Positions 44,938 to 57,404 of a stretch of 64,000 nt of DNA are shown here, one piece after another (positions within the stretch are counted from its first letter, which is position 1; each line of letters opens with the position of its first letter). The notes beneath the pieces were generated by a model. That model was given only the letters and a program-made list of their open reading frames with translations. It did no database searches and was not told the origin of the DNA. The position numbers were made by a program, and so were the translations under genes. Source of the DNA: Heterodera schachtii (lineage: Eukaryota; Nematoda; Chromadorea; Rhabditida; Heteroderidae); contig SIJG01000016.1 in the NCBI GenBank assembly GCA_023374025.1, positions 949,844 through 1,013,843 of the forward strand. The letters are read 5' to 3'.

Positions 44938-47900
44938 TCACGGCGATTTGTTCTGTTGGTTGGCCTTTGCCTCGTCCTCTTGGATCTTCTCAAAAATGTG
45001 TGTCCAGTCAATTTCCACCTCCGAAAGATGCTTCAAATATCGCTGATCTGTCTCCTTCCGTCCTATTAGCTCCAAATATCGCTGGCGATAGCCGAGCACC
45101 GTATCCAAATGCCTGCCCATTTTTGTCGCCAATTCCAACGCCCTTAATCATTTTAATCACTTAATCCCTCTTTCTCCAAACCTATCAAATCGAAAAGTGC
45201 CGAGATTGAGCATCAGTGCCTCGAAGGTCCTTCCCGCGTTTACCAAAAGCATGTCCGCTTCGCGCCTTTGTCCGCTGAATTGTGCCACTTTTGCGTCGCG
45301 CAATTGCGGCACATTTTGCGACCGAAGCTCACTCAAAAACAGAACCTTCTCCATCTGAAATTGGACTCTTGAGAGAGATTCATTTAATGATAACAATCAA
45401 TCCATCCTCTTTATTACCCCCCGCTCCCTGAAAGTCACCTCCTCCAATTGTCCATAACACATTTCGGCAATTTGGTAATTCTTTTCAATGCATGCCAATC
45501 CGGCCAAAGTTGCCCACAAGAATTCCTCCTTGATTAGCGATCGTTTTCAATCTTTTATGCCCTAAAATTCTCACATTTGTTGTGCGGCAAATTCGAACAG
45601 CTTGTTCCCATTGGGCAAGCTGAACGCAACGAATCCTTTCAAATAAAATAAGTTAATTATTTAAAATAAATATATTTTGAATTTTAATCTCGTACAGTCC
45701 CGCGACGAAAGGGGGCACATAATGGGCGATTAAACACCCGTCCGACCTTCGCACAGTTACGGTGTTCCCGATGAATCTGAATATTCCACCAAACCATTTG
45801 TTAATTTGTTGTTTTCACACACTTTATATTGTCCAACCCACCCGATAATCGTCGCCGATTTGCCCAATTCGGCACTGTTTCCGAGTTCCATTTGGGTGGA
45901 GGGGAGCAAATCCCTCTCTAAAAATGCCACCGTCGGAAGTGTCCAAACGATCAGGCGCTGATTGTCCTGCAGTGCGGCCAGCATATTGGTCAAATTGTTG
46001 GCACTCAGGCAGGAGATCAGCGACCCGACCTTCGCAGTCCTTTGGGCTGACCCGTAACAGCTGACTAATGCCAAGAAACAGTCGCCCTTTTGGTCCACAA
46101 AAGTCACTCGACGCTCAGCAAAAGTGCCACACATATTCACACACAACTCAGTGACTTCAACCTGAACGGAGGCGATGACCAATCAATGGAGAAAGTGCCA
46201 ATTTGGGCATTTGTTGGCATTGCCCTCTTTCATTAATTCCTTTTATTACATTAATCACTGTAACTGTTCCATTTCGCATTTACGCCTTACGCCCTATCTA
46301 GTGATTATAAATTTTAATGGTGAGTTAAGCCGTCTCAGTTCCAATTGCCATTGACCGGTTAATTTTCCTTCCCAAAATGATGGGGGCCTTTACGAATGGC
46401 TTCTCTTGTTCAATTTACAATAGAACTCAAAATTTCAGTGAGATAAAGTGCTGAACATTCATTCACTCAGAATGTGCAACAATTAGCAAATGAATAATTT
46501 GTGCCATTTGCCGTTTCGCTGTGCCCCCGCCCCCTCCCGCTAACATTGTGTGTTATCGGCCCGTCCCCTGCCGTTCGTCCGTTCTGTGGGTCGAAAAGAT
46601 GGACCAGTGAGTGTTGTGATTGGTCCCGAAGAACGATCAAATCGTTGGCAATTGCCATCGTTTGTTCTGTGAACGGTTCGCCCGCGGCGGACGGAGGAAT
46701 TTGAATTGTGCTGAGAATTCGGCCTTCGAAGTTGAACACTTGGACGGCAGAGCTTTCCACCAACAGAAAACACCTTCGAGAATTTGTAAGTGTGGAATAT
46801 AAGGCATTCTCGAAAAGATAATTAGCAGAAAATTATGCCAAGTCGTCACACTTTTCGCTGAGTCTGATCAGTGACACGGGCCCTGAGTCCTCCTTTAGGT
46901 CGACGATTGTCGGCGCATTCCAATTTTTTGCACTAATTTTTAAAAGATTTTTAGTGGGCATTAAATGCCGGCAATTACCTAAATATGTAGCATTGTTTGA
47001 TGGTCGCAACCACCAAATAGTTGAAGCCGAGTTCGAAACGCACCACTCTGTCCCGCGTTTCCAACCGTTCTCGCGCGACCTCCGAGCTCAAATCCCTAAT
47101 GTTAATGACCTTTTGGCGGGCCTGGACGGCCTCCAATTGTTCCCACACAATTCGCCTTAATTCATTCATTTATTGGCAATTTTCTTTGCTTTTCTCCCTT
47201 TTTTGACCTCTCAACGACGTGCGCGTGAAGGATTTGTCCATTGGCGCATCCGCCAATCAGCTGAACGCCGTCGGCGGACCAATTCAAAGAGTAAATTGTG
47301 CCACTGGCAGGCCGCTCAAGGGAATGGGACCACTGAAAGGCATTGGCACAATGAGCGGAAAAGGCAGTGATACTTTAGTCAAGAAAAGTCAACTATCAAA
47401 TGGCATAAGAAATCATCGGAGAGACTTTTGAACATTTTGACCGAAAAAACTAAAAACTTGGAATCATTCAAAATAAAAGCCAAAAAATTTTCTTTCATTG
47501 ATAATGTTGTTAATTGTTCTTTACCCCCGATTTGTCGCAAAGTCTGAGCAAATTGTAGGAGCCGACCGCGAAAGTCTCTCCGCTTGGACTCCAACTGACG
47601 CTGCACAACGGATGGCCATGGGAAGCGGAGGACCACAGAGGGCGCCCTTTATGGAAAGAGGGCGGATGAGTTAATTACCCAGGTAATATTGGCAATTTGC
47701 CAATCAGACCTTGCCCGTCCCAAAGTCGGTAACGACAGTCCTCGCCTCCACTGGCGATTAGATCAGTGACCGCACTCCAACTCAAGCAGAGGACGAGTCC
47801 GGTGTGGGCACGCCATTTGGTGGGTGCATTCTGATGAATGGAGGGGGGGGGGGGGGGGTAATTCAATTTGGCATTTTGAAACCAAGGAAAATTGACTTAG

Positions 47901-48774
47901 AGAGAGATTTGCATTTAAATTGAATCCATTTGATAAAGGGCAGTTTTTCTAAAAAGATCTCTTCGATCAATTAATGACTTTCTGCGTTTACCTGTGCCTT
48001 CATCTGTTTGATGAAACACTCTTCGCCCGCACTGTACACCAATTTTGTGCCGTTCCCATTCCAATCCATCGCATAAATTGGCTTCCCCAACTGTGCCAAC
48101 ATCGACCGTAACATTCCGTTGCGCGACCACATCTTTAACAGTCCGTCCTCTCCGCCTGTGCCAACATTTTGCATTTCCGTTTGCGCTTCCCACCCATCGT
48201 TCACTCACAGCTCACAAATCCGCCCGCCCCTCCGGGCTCGGAAGTGCTCCACCGGGCCAAAATGGCCGCCCCCTGGTGGGCTTCAATCGTTCGTTCGATT
48301 TTCCCCGTCGGAGTGATCAGATGGATTTTGCCTGTGATAATCGTAGTCAAAATTAATTATCTGATCAATGAGAGGATGGACCATCAGAGGCAGTCATCAG
48401 AATGAGCTCATTCCCTGCTGACGGAGACGAGTGAATGGCGGAAGTATGCTGCTGTTTTTTGCCGGAACGAATTGACAGTCCTCCGGCAAACGGAGAACGC
48501 CCCGCGGCGAAGGGAAACGCGGCACTGAGAGAAGTGGGGAAAATGGTGCTGAAAAAGGCACCGGAAATGAAAGAAAAGAGCGATTTTAGAGGAAAGGCGG
48601 CAAAACGCACTCTTTCAACGCATTGGACAGAAAATTGGCCTCCGCTTTGGAGACGGTCCAGCGGCAGAGACTGTGGTCATCGGACACGGAGAAAACCTCG
48701 TCGGCACCGACCCAAACGACTCCGGGGACGGCACCGCGAAAGGACCACGGGGAAAGCCGAAGACGAAGCCGCAT
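44938..48774 (-). CDS. che-2: Intraflagellar transport protein IFT80 (CHE-2 type)
   Basis: A long multi-exon minus-strand gene with a seven-blade WD40 N-terminal half and a helical C-terminal half. The start [10 protein letters not shown] and DDHSLCRW match the IFT80 N-terminus. WD repeats include [48 protein letters not shown] and [14 protein letters not shown]. The C-terminal part includes [40 protein letters not shown] and a final QQNKSP. IFT80 is a subunit of IFT-B, which carries cargo out along sensory cilia; in worms its loss impairs chemosensation. One intron must use the GTGAGTGAAC donor near 48195 (joining FVSC to GEDG); the GTGAGC six bases earlier breaks the frame. The exon at about 48550-48370 carries a Ser/Ala/Phe-rich insertion relative to the family. 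Confidence 0.88.
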
Positions 48775-49169
48775 TTTTGGGGGACAAGGACAATTGATCA
48801 ATTAATTGGGTCAGAGGAAACACGATGAGAGGACTAATTGGCCATTGTTAAGAACAAAACACCTCAATTTCAAGGGCCAAAAAAAAAGTAGGCCAATCAT
48901 TCATTGGTTGCCATGGCAATGGAAAATTACGAATGGAAAGAATTTGAATTCACATTAAGGGTTTTCAGTTTTCAATAGAATGGAGCTTTAAATATATTTT
49001 GAGATTTCAAACTATCAAATTCCTTAAAAGAAAACATTTATTTAAAAGAGTTTCTGTGTTTCATAAAACAAAATTTAATTTAAATTTACCCAGACAATAA
49101 AAATATCTGAGGACTATAAAATTGTTTTGCTTTTTAATAAGCGCCAACAAATAATTTCAATAACATTTA
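48775..49169. other. Intergenic, IFT80 upstream region
   Basis: AT-rich. I do not see a clear X-box, which IFT genes often carry, but the region was read by eye only. Confidence 0.4.
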
Positions 49170-50407
49170 TCAAGCCAATGGCACAATTTCCCTGATAAAT
49201 TTAATTGCTTCGTTAAGTTCAGCTTCACAATTTTCGTGGCCCATTTGATAAATGCGCAAATTCACATTGGGGTCAAACCTCCGCAGGGAATTTGCCATTG
49301 AAAATCTGTCAAACTTTCGTACGCAAAAAAAAGCAATAAAAACTTACGCCAATGAAAGTGGCACATTTTGGTCATTCGTTCCGTGTCCGATGAAAATTGG
49401 GACGGCAAAATTGGCCACGTTCAGCTGATAATTAATTCACTAATAGTATCATTAAGTAAATATCACTTTTTAAATATAAATGTAAAACTTTTTCCAAATT
49501 TGAAATATCATTCAATGCTTTTCTTTTTGGCAATTACCCCGGGAATTTGGCGGATTTGAGTTGGAAGAGAGTCTTTAGGGAGCAGAAAACCACTCTGAAA
49601 CAATAAGAAATTAAGAAGGATAATGAACGGATCAATTGGAGGGATTAAGTGTTTAAATGGCATTGGCCCACCAAACAGAGAATGCCCCCGAGGGGCTGCG
49701 GGTAGGCGAGGGCCGAGTAAAGTGCCACGGGACCGCCCTGGGAGAAGCCGCCTGGGAAAATGAACGAAAGAGAGAGTGCCAACGAGCGAATGATGGCAAA
49801 ACGCACCCAAAAATATGCGATTTGATGCCATCCCAAGGCCAATTTCGCAATCGATTAAGCCAAAAGCGCAATATAATTCACAAAAATGTTTTTTGCTTTA
49901 CTATGCGCGTAATTGGTCACTTTCTGCAGCCCTTCTCTGTCCTCCTCCGCGGAAGGGTCGAATCCGCGGTGATCGAACCTAAGCCAAGGCCAAGGCCAAT
50001 GAATTGAGCCCCCCCCCCCCCAATGGCCATGTGTTACCACGCAGTGATTCCATTCATTTCCTTGGCATTTGGTGCGACAAATTTCGTATTTTTCAAAATG
50101 GGTTGGAAAATACTGAAAATCATCTATTCCAATGCGCTCTTTCATCTACGTTTGCCGACCTTCGAAATGCGTCCGCCCATCCTTCGCTTTGGTCGCCCAT
50201 CCCATGGAAAAAAATCAGCTAAAATTGGACCCAAACGAAACATTAAACAGCATGCATAAAAATTTTTCTATTCATTGCGTTCAAATTTGGCATTAACCGT
50301 GGCCAAATGGCGTCCCACCGGCGGAATGACCACGGGCGGGCGACTGATCACTTCGCTTTGGCAATTTGAAGCGAAAGTGCCAACGGAAGAGCCAAAATTG
50401 GCGAAGT
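49170..50407 (-). CDS. Acyl-protein thioesterase (lysophospholipase-like)
   Basis: Minus-strand exons encode an alpha/beta hydrolase of the APT1/LYPLA family. In order: PPVVIPPVGRHLAT, then the oxyanion-loop exon LIFFHGMGDQSEGWADAFRR, TKFVAPNAKEMNGITAW, FDHRGFDPSAEEDREGL and LIDCEIGLGMASNRIFLG. The nucleophile elbow GFSQGGPVALYSA follows near 49745, then the acid exon IFIGHGTNDQNVPLSLA and the final exon with the catalytic His in YQMGHENCEAEL. Ser, Asp and His of the triad are all present. These cytosolic enzymes remove palmitate from S-acylated proteins. The last residues are REIVPLA and stop. The start is unresolved: the frame upstream of 50407 closes and no Met precedes the first recognised exon, so a 5' exon is missing from this model. 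Confidence 0.75.
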
Positions 50408-50862
50408 CATCTCAAAAAAGGGGAGGGACGAAGAATGAAAAACGAAAGGAAAGAACGGCACATTTTAAACTACTCAAAAAGGCACCTCCATTAAGCAAAT
50501 CGCCGTCAGTTGAATAAATTTGAGCGGTCGAAAAAATATTTTTGTAAGCGAAAAAAACAAATAAAAAAGCAAGCGACGAATTTTTAACAATTTGCATTTT
50601 AAAATTATTGAGAAAATTTTTTTTTTAATAATGAGAATGAAATGTCTAAAAATGGAATGAGAGAATTGGCGGAAATGGACAAACATAAAGCGAAAAAACA
50701 AAACAAAGTCAAAAACAAATATACTATGCATTCTGAGGAAGTAATTGCGGACATTGTTTGTCCATTTAACAACGCGATCGGACTGCTGATCACTGATCAG
50801 TGATCAGAGAGATGATTTTGAGTGGCCAAAATACAATTTTAATACAGTAATTGAAAATGCTT
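50408..50862. other. Intergenic with a palindromic TGATCA cluster
   Basis: GATCACTGATCAGTGATCAG at 50788-50807 is a near-perfect palindrome. A small minus-strand ORF (50474-50731) is hydrophobic but has no other support; it may include the missing first exon of the thioesterase. Confidence 0.4.
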
Positions 50863-52422
50863 TTAACTCTCTCTCTCGCTCTCTTTTTCTCTTAAAAATT
50901 CGTTCTTTTCAATTTTTACGGTTGTCGCCGAATTATAAACGGACAGATAAATTTCTTTTGTCATTTGGGGACGATAAAAGCGAAAGATCAGCCCGAAGAG
51001 CAGAAAAATGCCAAACAAAATGGCATAGGAAATATCCAGCGGAAGGATCAGTCGAATGGTCAGCAAATTCTCACGGATTTGGTAATTTCGGCTAATGGAA
51101 TAATTGCCAAACTCAGCCAAACTGAAACAACACAAAGTAATTAAAACACAAAGGTTTCCATTTAAAACTCTCGTTTATCAACTTCAAGACTTGGAGTTAT
51201 TATGTGATTATAAAAAATATTTTAATCTTTTCTTTTTTTTATTTTTAAATTTTTTTATTTAATAAATCCGATTTTTCTATTACATTTTTATTTAAAAACA
51301 GTGATTCTTTATTTTTTTTTAGGGAAAAAAACATCATATATTTTTATTGTCTATGATAATGTATCACTTTGAGAATTTATATCTTCTCTAAAAAAGGTAT
51401 GTCTACAATGTACTCTGTTTCCTTAATAAACCAAAACCTAATTGTTTTAAATTTTATTTTGTATTTTTTCAAAACAGGTGCCAAGTAAAAAAGATGCCAA
51501 AAACGATGGAATTGCAAATTCAAATCAGTAAACTGACTTCAAATTGTACCGAGTGCTCAGTTTTCTGTTCTTTTTTTGAACCCAATAATCGCCAATTGAA
51601 GTGACAATCAGAAGGAAAAGGACGGCACAATGTAAAACAATGATGGCCATCGCATTGTTTTGGGAGGTCAATGAGAGAATGGCCAAAGGTTGGGAGAAAA
51701 TGGGATCAGACAAATCACTCAAAACAATGCCAAAAACGGTCAAAAGGGCGACACTCCACTGAAAAAGGCAAAAATGCAATTCAAAGAGAATAATACGAAA
51801 ATTAAAAAATTATTTACCGAAATTACGGCACAAATCCACCCGAAGCAAAAGCCGACATTTTCATAGTGCCGCGCGAAAAAAGTGGCACGGCACCTTTCGG
51901 CCATAATGAAAAAGTGGAAAAACGGATTGGCCACCAAATACAAATAAAGAGGAGCAGCCAAAAGGAAGGCGAGCCAAACGGGGGTCAGCAAAAGTTCACA
52001 GTTTGGAGGAGAGAACAAAAAATGGAAGAGCACCTGGGAAAAGGGGGAATGAAGCAACATTGGGTAATTAATTAATTAATTAATTGCCAACTCCATTAAA
52101 GTTATTAGGTAACAAAGTGTTGGGCCAACTTGATATCGGACGATGGATACTCCATAAAAAATGGCATTCAAAAAATAGAGGAAGACGAGGTTGGCGATGA
52201 GGATCTGTCCAACGAAAAATGCATATTTAAATGAAAAATAAATTAATATTTACCATCAAATTGCCATGGATTATGATTTTGTGTGGTGAAAAAGTGGCGA
52301 AATAATGTAAAAATGGAAACAAAAATAGTCAAAACAATGGCAAGTTGAACCCAACTGGTGATTTTGTACAAAGAAAGCCGCAGAAGCTGCTCAATTTCAA
52401 CGCAAGAAGCCGAAGAATTCAT
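50863..52422 (-). CDS. Serpentine chemoreceptor, Sra-like
   Basis: Exons 52422-52254, 52204-52130, 52033-51818, 51758-51538 and 51121-50863 give about 313 residues with seven hydrophobic segments. The N-terminus is MNSSASCVEIEQLLRLSLYK. TM2 reads ILIANLVFLYFLNAIFYGVS. The region before TM4 has FFIMAERCRATFFARHYENVG, the Sra-type ER-x-AT-x5-YE signature. The last exon has SISRNYQIRENLLTIRLILP, matching the Sra 'RYQ-x2-EN' motif. It is a candidate chemosensory GPCR. The exon 1-2 junction does not keep frame with the visible GTAAAT donor; the transmembrane reading needs one base fewer. That may be a mutation, a sequence error or an unusual splice, so the gene could be a recent pseudogene. Confidence 0.65.
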
Positions 52423-53229
52423 CAAACAAAAATAATCCAAGAGAAAATGTAAAAATATTAAAAATAAACAAAATAATTATTTGAATTTAATTCCGTAATT
52501 ATTTCAATTTTAATGTAAATTTCTTTAATGACATCAGCAGAGAGAGTTTTAGGTGCTTAAAAGCCAAAATTGGTGCTTAGAATTGTACCAAAAAGAGTCA
52601 TTTGATTCCCCTGAAGGGTTTCTTCGCCTTTTCTTTGGTATTTTCCCTTTTTTTCATTTATTTTGTTGCGTGGCTTTGGCTTATTTTAGATTTAATCTTT
52701 CGTATTAATGTCCTATTTATAGAATCCTTTCGCCTTTTATTGCGTACTTTTTCTTTGAATTATCGCTTTAATTCCACATAATATTAACAATTGAATTTGA
52801 ATTTAATGCCAAGAAATTTTTGGTCATTCATTTGTTATAATTAAATAGAATTTAGATATTACAATAAATTTCTTTGTTGAGATTTAAAGTCATAAAATAG
52901 GATGTTATTTGAGACTCAAATAGTGGGCGGGGAGGGGGGGGGGGGAAGAGCAGTCCAAAAACTAAAAATAATTTTGTAATTTGTATTAAGAAATAAGCAA
53001 TGGACTCGCTTTCTCGCTTCTCATCCAAAAGGCTTTCATTCAATTTCAAAGGGTGGGATTAAAATGAATGAAATGCCAAATCGCCCTTTGAAAAACGCCG
53101 TTCCTTTTAAATGCATTTAAAAAAGCGATTAAAATTTATTTAAAAAGATTAATGGACAAAAAAAAAGCAATTGGTTAAATGACAAAGTGTTGTTTTCCCG
53201 TTTTTGTCTTTTTGTGACATGTCCGCTTC
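52423..53229. other. AT-rich intergenic sequence
   Basis: Contains a poly-G run near 52935-52944 (GGGG-AGGGG context). No exon is supported. Confidence 0.5.
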
Positions 53230-54090
53230 TCATTTTGGCTCCACAATTTGCGTCACAACCGTTGTCCCAATTGGTTGGCATTTGCCACGGCATTCCTCCA
53301 CCGACTTTCCGATTCCTTTCTTCTGGCAGAACGCAATGCAATCCTCCAAAGTGCCCACAAACTGATGCGTTTCCGTTACTTTGCTCACAAATGGCATATT
53401 CTGTAAATAATCCAATAATCATTTGGCCAATTTTCCTTTGGCTAACCAATGTTAGCTGCGGAATGGCCTCTGTTTTGGCTTGTGCTTCCGTCCCCGTCGG
53501 CATTGGCACAGGCTGACACTTTTTGCGGCATTCCTCCGCCGTTTTTGCGATGCCTTTCCCCTGACAAAATCTGACACATTCGTCCATCTGCAAAAATTCG
53601 CGAGTTTCACTCATTCTGCTGATTATTTGCGTGTTTGGCTGAAAAAAGTGTAAATTTGGTAAGCAAATTGCCATAATTTAATGCAAATCTTTACGATTTG
53701 AATTTGCTGCTGGCTAAGCATTCGAAATGGCACAGAAATTTGGCATTTCGTTGTGCATTTTTGATTGCGTCCATCGGATTGAGTTTCGCATTCCGTTTTA
53801 CAATTCGTTGGAATTTGCGCAACATTTTCCTTGAAAAAAGTCGTTTATGTTTTCGGGTGTCAAACAAAACTATCTTATGCATTTTATTTTAATATTAATT
53901 AAAAATAATATAAAAATAAAAATTTTAACTATTTTAAATTTTTTTTACCAATTTTCTTTTTTTGTGAGTTTTTCTCTCTTACCGAATCTGTTGCGTTTCT
54001 TTTCTCGCGAATTTCATTTATCGCTTTTGTTTCGCTCAAAAAGACAAAAAATGACAAATGATAAAATAAAATGAGAGTAGAAAAGATCAT
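53230..54090 (-). CDS. Secreted three-module Cys-rich protein (candidate effector)
   Basis: Exons 54090-53983, 53829-53695, 53638-53447 and 53400-53230 join in frame to 201 residues. The start MIFSTLILFYHLSFFVFLS is a signal peptide. Three Cys modules follow, the second and third close copies: CVRFCQGKGIAKTAEECRKK and CIAFCQKKGIGKSVEECRGK, each with C-x3-C-x9-or-more-C-x3-C spacing and a preceding (S)ETREF or TETHQF. The first (CKTECETQSDGRNQKCTTKC) has the same Cys pattern but a different filling. The linker is Thr/Ala/Pro-rich. It is likely disulfide-bonded and extracellular. I do not recognise the fold. Size, secretion and repeated Cys pairs fit a secreted effector or antimicrobial-like peptide, but function is unknown. 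Confidence 0.65.
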
Positions 54091-54470
54091 TTAAAATATT
54101 TTCTGAATCTGATAGATAAATTATTAAAAAGTAAAATAAAAATAAAATAAAAATGTAAAATCGAAATTATTGTTAAATATTTATAAATATTATTCCCTTT
54201 AATTCATTTAATATTATTTCTTATTCATTATTATTACTCAAAAATATCGTAAACATAAAACAGAAAATGATTTGATCAGAAGAAAAATTCCACCGCTCCC
54301 TTTTCAGCGCATTTCTCTCATTTTAAACTTTACGACGGAATTTTATATTCGGTAAACGAAAATAATACCAAAATCAAAGAAATATTTTGGCAATTTAAAG
54401 AGAAATTATTAAAAAAAATTAATGAAAGAATAAATAAAAACAATCTTGAAATAGTAAAATAGAGATTATT
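54091..54470. other. AT-rich intergenic sequence
   Basis: Upstream region of the Cys-rich gene. Nothing codes. Confidence 0.5.
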
Positions 54471-57404
54471 TTATTTTCTTGACAGAACGCTGGGCGAAAG
54501 AACGGAGGCCATCAGAGCCGATTCTGTGAGCACCGCCGGTGAGCCGACGGTGGGCGACAAAATGCCACCGCCCAAAATCTGTGGGGACAGAATGTCGGGA
54601 CTGAGCACCTTAAAACAATGACAGACAAAAATTAATTGGTTTAATTGGCGAGAGAAAGCAAACGTAATTAATTAATTAATTTTGGAAACCGTTGGGCTCA
54701 AAATTAATGGGGACAAAGCGAAAGGATTGAGCACATTTGGCGACAACACATAAGGAGTAAGCTGAAAACATTGCTATTTGAAATAAGATTGGACTAATTT
54801 TTACGATAAACGGTGCCATTGCCATCGGCGAAAGAATGAAAGGGCCGAAAACATAGGGGGACAGAATGTACGGCACGGGCGCGGCCGGGGACAGAACCCA
54901 CGGGCTGAAGACGGACGGGGCCAAAATTACGGGCGAAAAAATATTTGGCGACAAAATCAGCGGGCCGAGCACAGAAAGACTAAGCGAAAAGTGAATTATT
55001 TTCAATTTTTTGAGAAAAACTGACCCGTAAATTGGCGTGAACATGTACGGCTCCAACACGACGGGCTTTAGCACAGAAAGTCCACTGATTTCGCCATTTG
55101 GCTGCTGCCTTTTCATTCGCCGCCGATTTTTGGCGCTAAAATGCAAACGGACAATCTTTTCGTGCCTTCTTTTGTCCACTTTGTCCGCGATTTCCTTAAT
55201 TGATCTCCTTAATTACTTTTGCATTTCAATTTTGAGTTCACTTCCGGAGTGTTTCTAGCGATGCGTTCAATTCGTTTCCATACCGCTTCCTCACGTTCGT
55301 TTTTGTGTAATCCATCAAATTCGGCCATTTTCGCCTTCACTTTGTAGGGGAATTCGGCATCTTCAAATGATGGCTTTTATTATTATTTTTTTTTTTTGTT
55401 TTTTCCGCTTGCATTGGTCCCGGCACAGCTGGTCGAACTGTGCCCTTCTGATGAAAGTCCATCCCTCCTCGTCCAATTCCCTTTTCTGCGCACTTTCAAA
55501 CGATTTTTCCATTTTTGTGTACGCTCCCAAAATGCGGTCATTCGCTTCCGTTATCTCCGGTTCAATTTCAAAAAACAAAACAAATAAACAAACAAATTAT
55601 CAAATTTCCCAGGTTTTAATTACCAAAGAAATTGAGTGCCTTCAGCAGTTCCATGGCTTGCTGAACGTGTCCAATTGTCCCCGTCATTTCCATTAATGCC
55701 TGCAAAAGTGCTTCTCTGTCCTGCTGGTTCAGTCCGGTCGCTTTTAGTACCTTTTCAAAATTTCATCAAAATCATTTGGCTTTGTGTTTTGCTTTTACCT
55801 CTGGTACTGATGCGATTTGCACTCCTTTCGCCTCTTTCTGTGGTCCTACCGTACCACTCTTGTTGCAACCGTATTGCTGGTCCTCGGCCGTTTCGTACAG
55901 TGCAAATACGGTGGGGGAAAGGATCGATTTGGAGGCCTTCGATGGGTCGGGCATTAGTGGAGCAATGCGCGGGCTCATCAGCTTGTAATTTGTCGCTTCC
56001 TTCTGCTGCTGATCCGTTCCATTGCTTAGCTTTTGCAGCAACGAAATGCCCTGGCGGACAATGCCCTCGGGGCTTAACTAAAAGGCCGCCTAATTAATTA
56101 TACCCTAATTAACAAATGCCCTTCTCCCTCTTTTGGAATTCTTTCCTTACTTTTCCCTTAGGCCCAAACGACGGCTCTTTTCTGTCCATCACCAAGTCGA
56201 ACATTCGCTTCTCATAAACAGCTAATTAGAGAACAAATTTTGTTTATCACCTTTCGTTTTGGTTTATTTTTACCCGCCCCAGGCGATTCCATTCGCTTTT
56301 CGTTGGCTTTTTTCAGTCGGACCAATGAATTGAACATTTTTGACCATTTCACCCCACTGGCATTGCTGCTTTGGTTAACATTTGCCAGCTTTGAAATTAA
56401 ATTTGACACCTAATAAATGCTTTTTATTAAATAAATTTTTTTTTAAATTGGCATTCACCCGAATGATTGCCGATCGGTCGTTTTTGCCGGCCAAATTCTC
56501 AAGACTATCCGCTTGTCTAATCTAAAGTGTTGAAACATATTTCCAAATTAGATTTATTTTTGTTTACCCTAAATTTCTCCTCCAACTTTGGCCTTTCCAT
56601 TGTCCATTTGCTCTTTTTTCCCTTTTCGTTTGCCTCCTTTTTGTCCATTTTATTCTTCCATTTTTCTCCTAATCGCTTTTTCCATTCCATCATTTCGTTT
56701 TCTCTGTTAAATTTATTTCCTTTTCTTTTATTTTTTAATTATGCTAATTTTACCCTTTTGTTTTTTACTTTGTCTTTTCTTCGCCTCTCTTTTTGACAAT
56801 TTTATTATTTTCTAAATATTTAAAATTTTAATTATTTAAAATTGTGTTTTTCTACCTTTTTGCCATTAGATGAACCGATGATTCGCAAAAGATAAATTCT
56901 GCGTAAATTTGTTAGGCATTTGGCCGATTGAACCAAATCTCGCCTGTCTTCAATTCGGTCCAAACATTCGGCCATCGTTTTTTGTTCGTCTGTGCTAATT
57001 AGGGTTAATTAAGGGTTGAATTAAATTTTCAAATAAACTTTGAATTAAATTAATATAAAAGAATTGAGTCTTTCACTCACTCGGCAATAACTTTCTGAAC
57101 AAATCTCTCCCCATTTTGCCCATAATCGCTTTGATGCCACCCGCGTACCAATTCGAGTGCAAATTTCTAACGAGCCCATAATTCTTTTCATTCAGCCGAA
57201 CTTTGTCAAATTTTCCCATTGCATTAATTGATTGTAATTTTTCTTCCGATTTTCCTATTATAGAATAATTTAATTTTCAATTTTCAATTATTATTTTTTA
57301 ATTATATTTTCAATAAATTCTTACTCACCTTGTGCCGAAATGTTCTGTCCAAACACCGATAAAAGAATTGTTAGCAAAGTGATGAGCAGAAAAATCAAAA
57401 ACAT
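54471..57404 (-). CDS. MLT-10-like moulting-cycle protein, secreted
   Basis: A minus-strand, multi-exon gene. It begins MFLIFLLITLLTILLSVFG, a signal peptide (ATG at 57404). Early exons give NEKNYGLVRNLHSNWYAGG and DEQKTMAECLDRIEDRRDL, a helical region typical of the Moulting_cycle family (PF04870). A central charged stretch follows (WSKMFNSLVRLKKANEKR, then YKLMSPRIAPLMPDPSKAS). The C-terminal third is a run of 'LSP' repeats: LGPLILSPNIFSPVILAP, FSPWVLSP, YILSPYVFGPFILSP, NVLNPFALSPLILSP and finally VLSPSVLSRK. C. elegans MLT-10 is secreted by the hypodermis and needed for cuticle shedding; a structural extracellular role is likely here. Exons in the middle were read by eye and their exact edges need checking. 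Confidence 0.8.
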
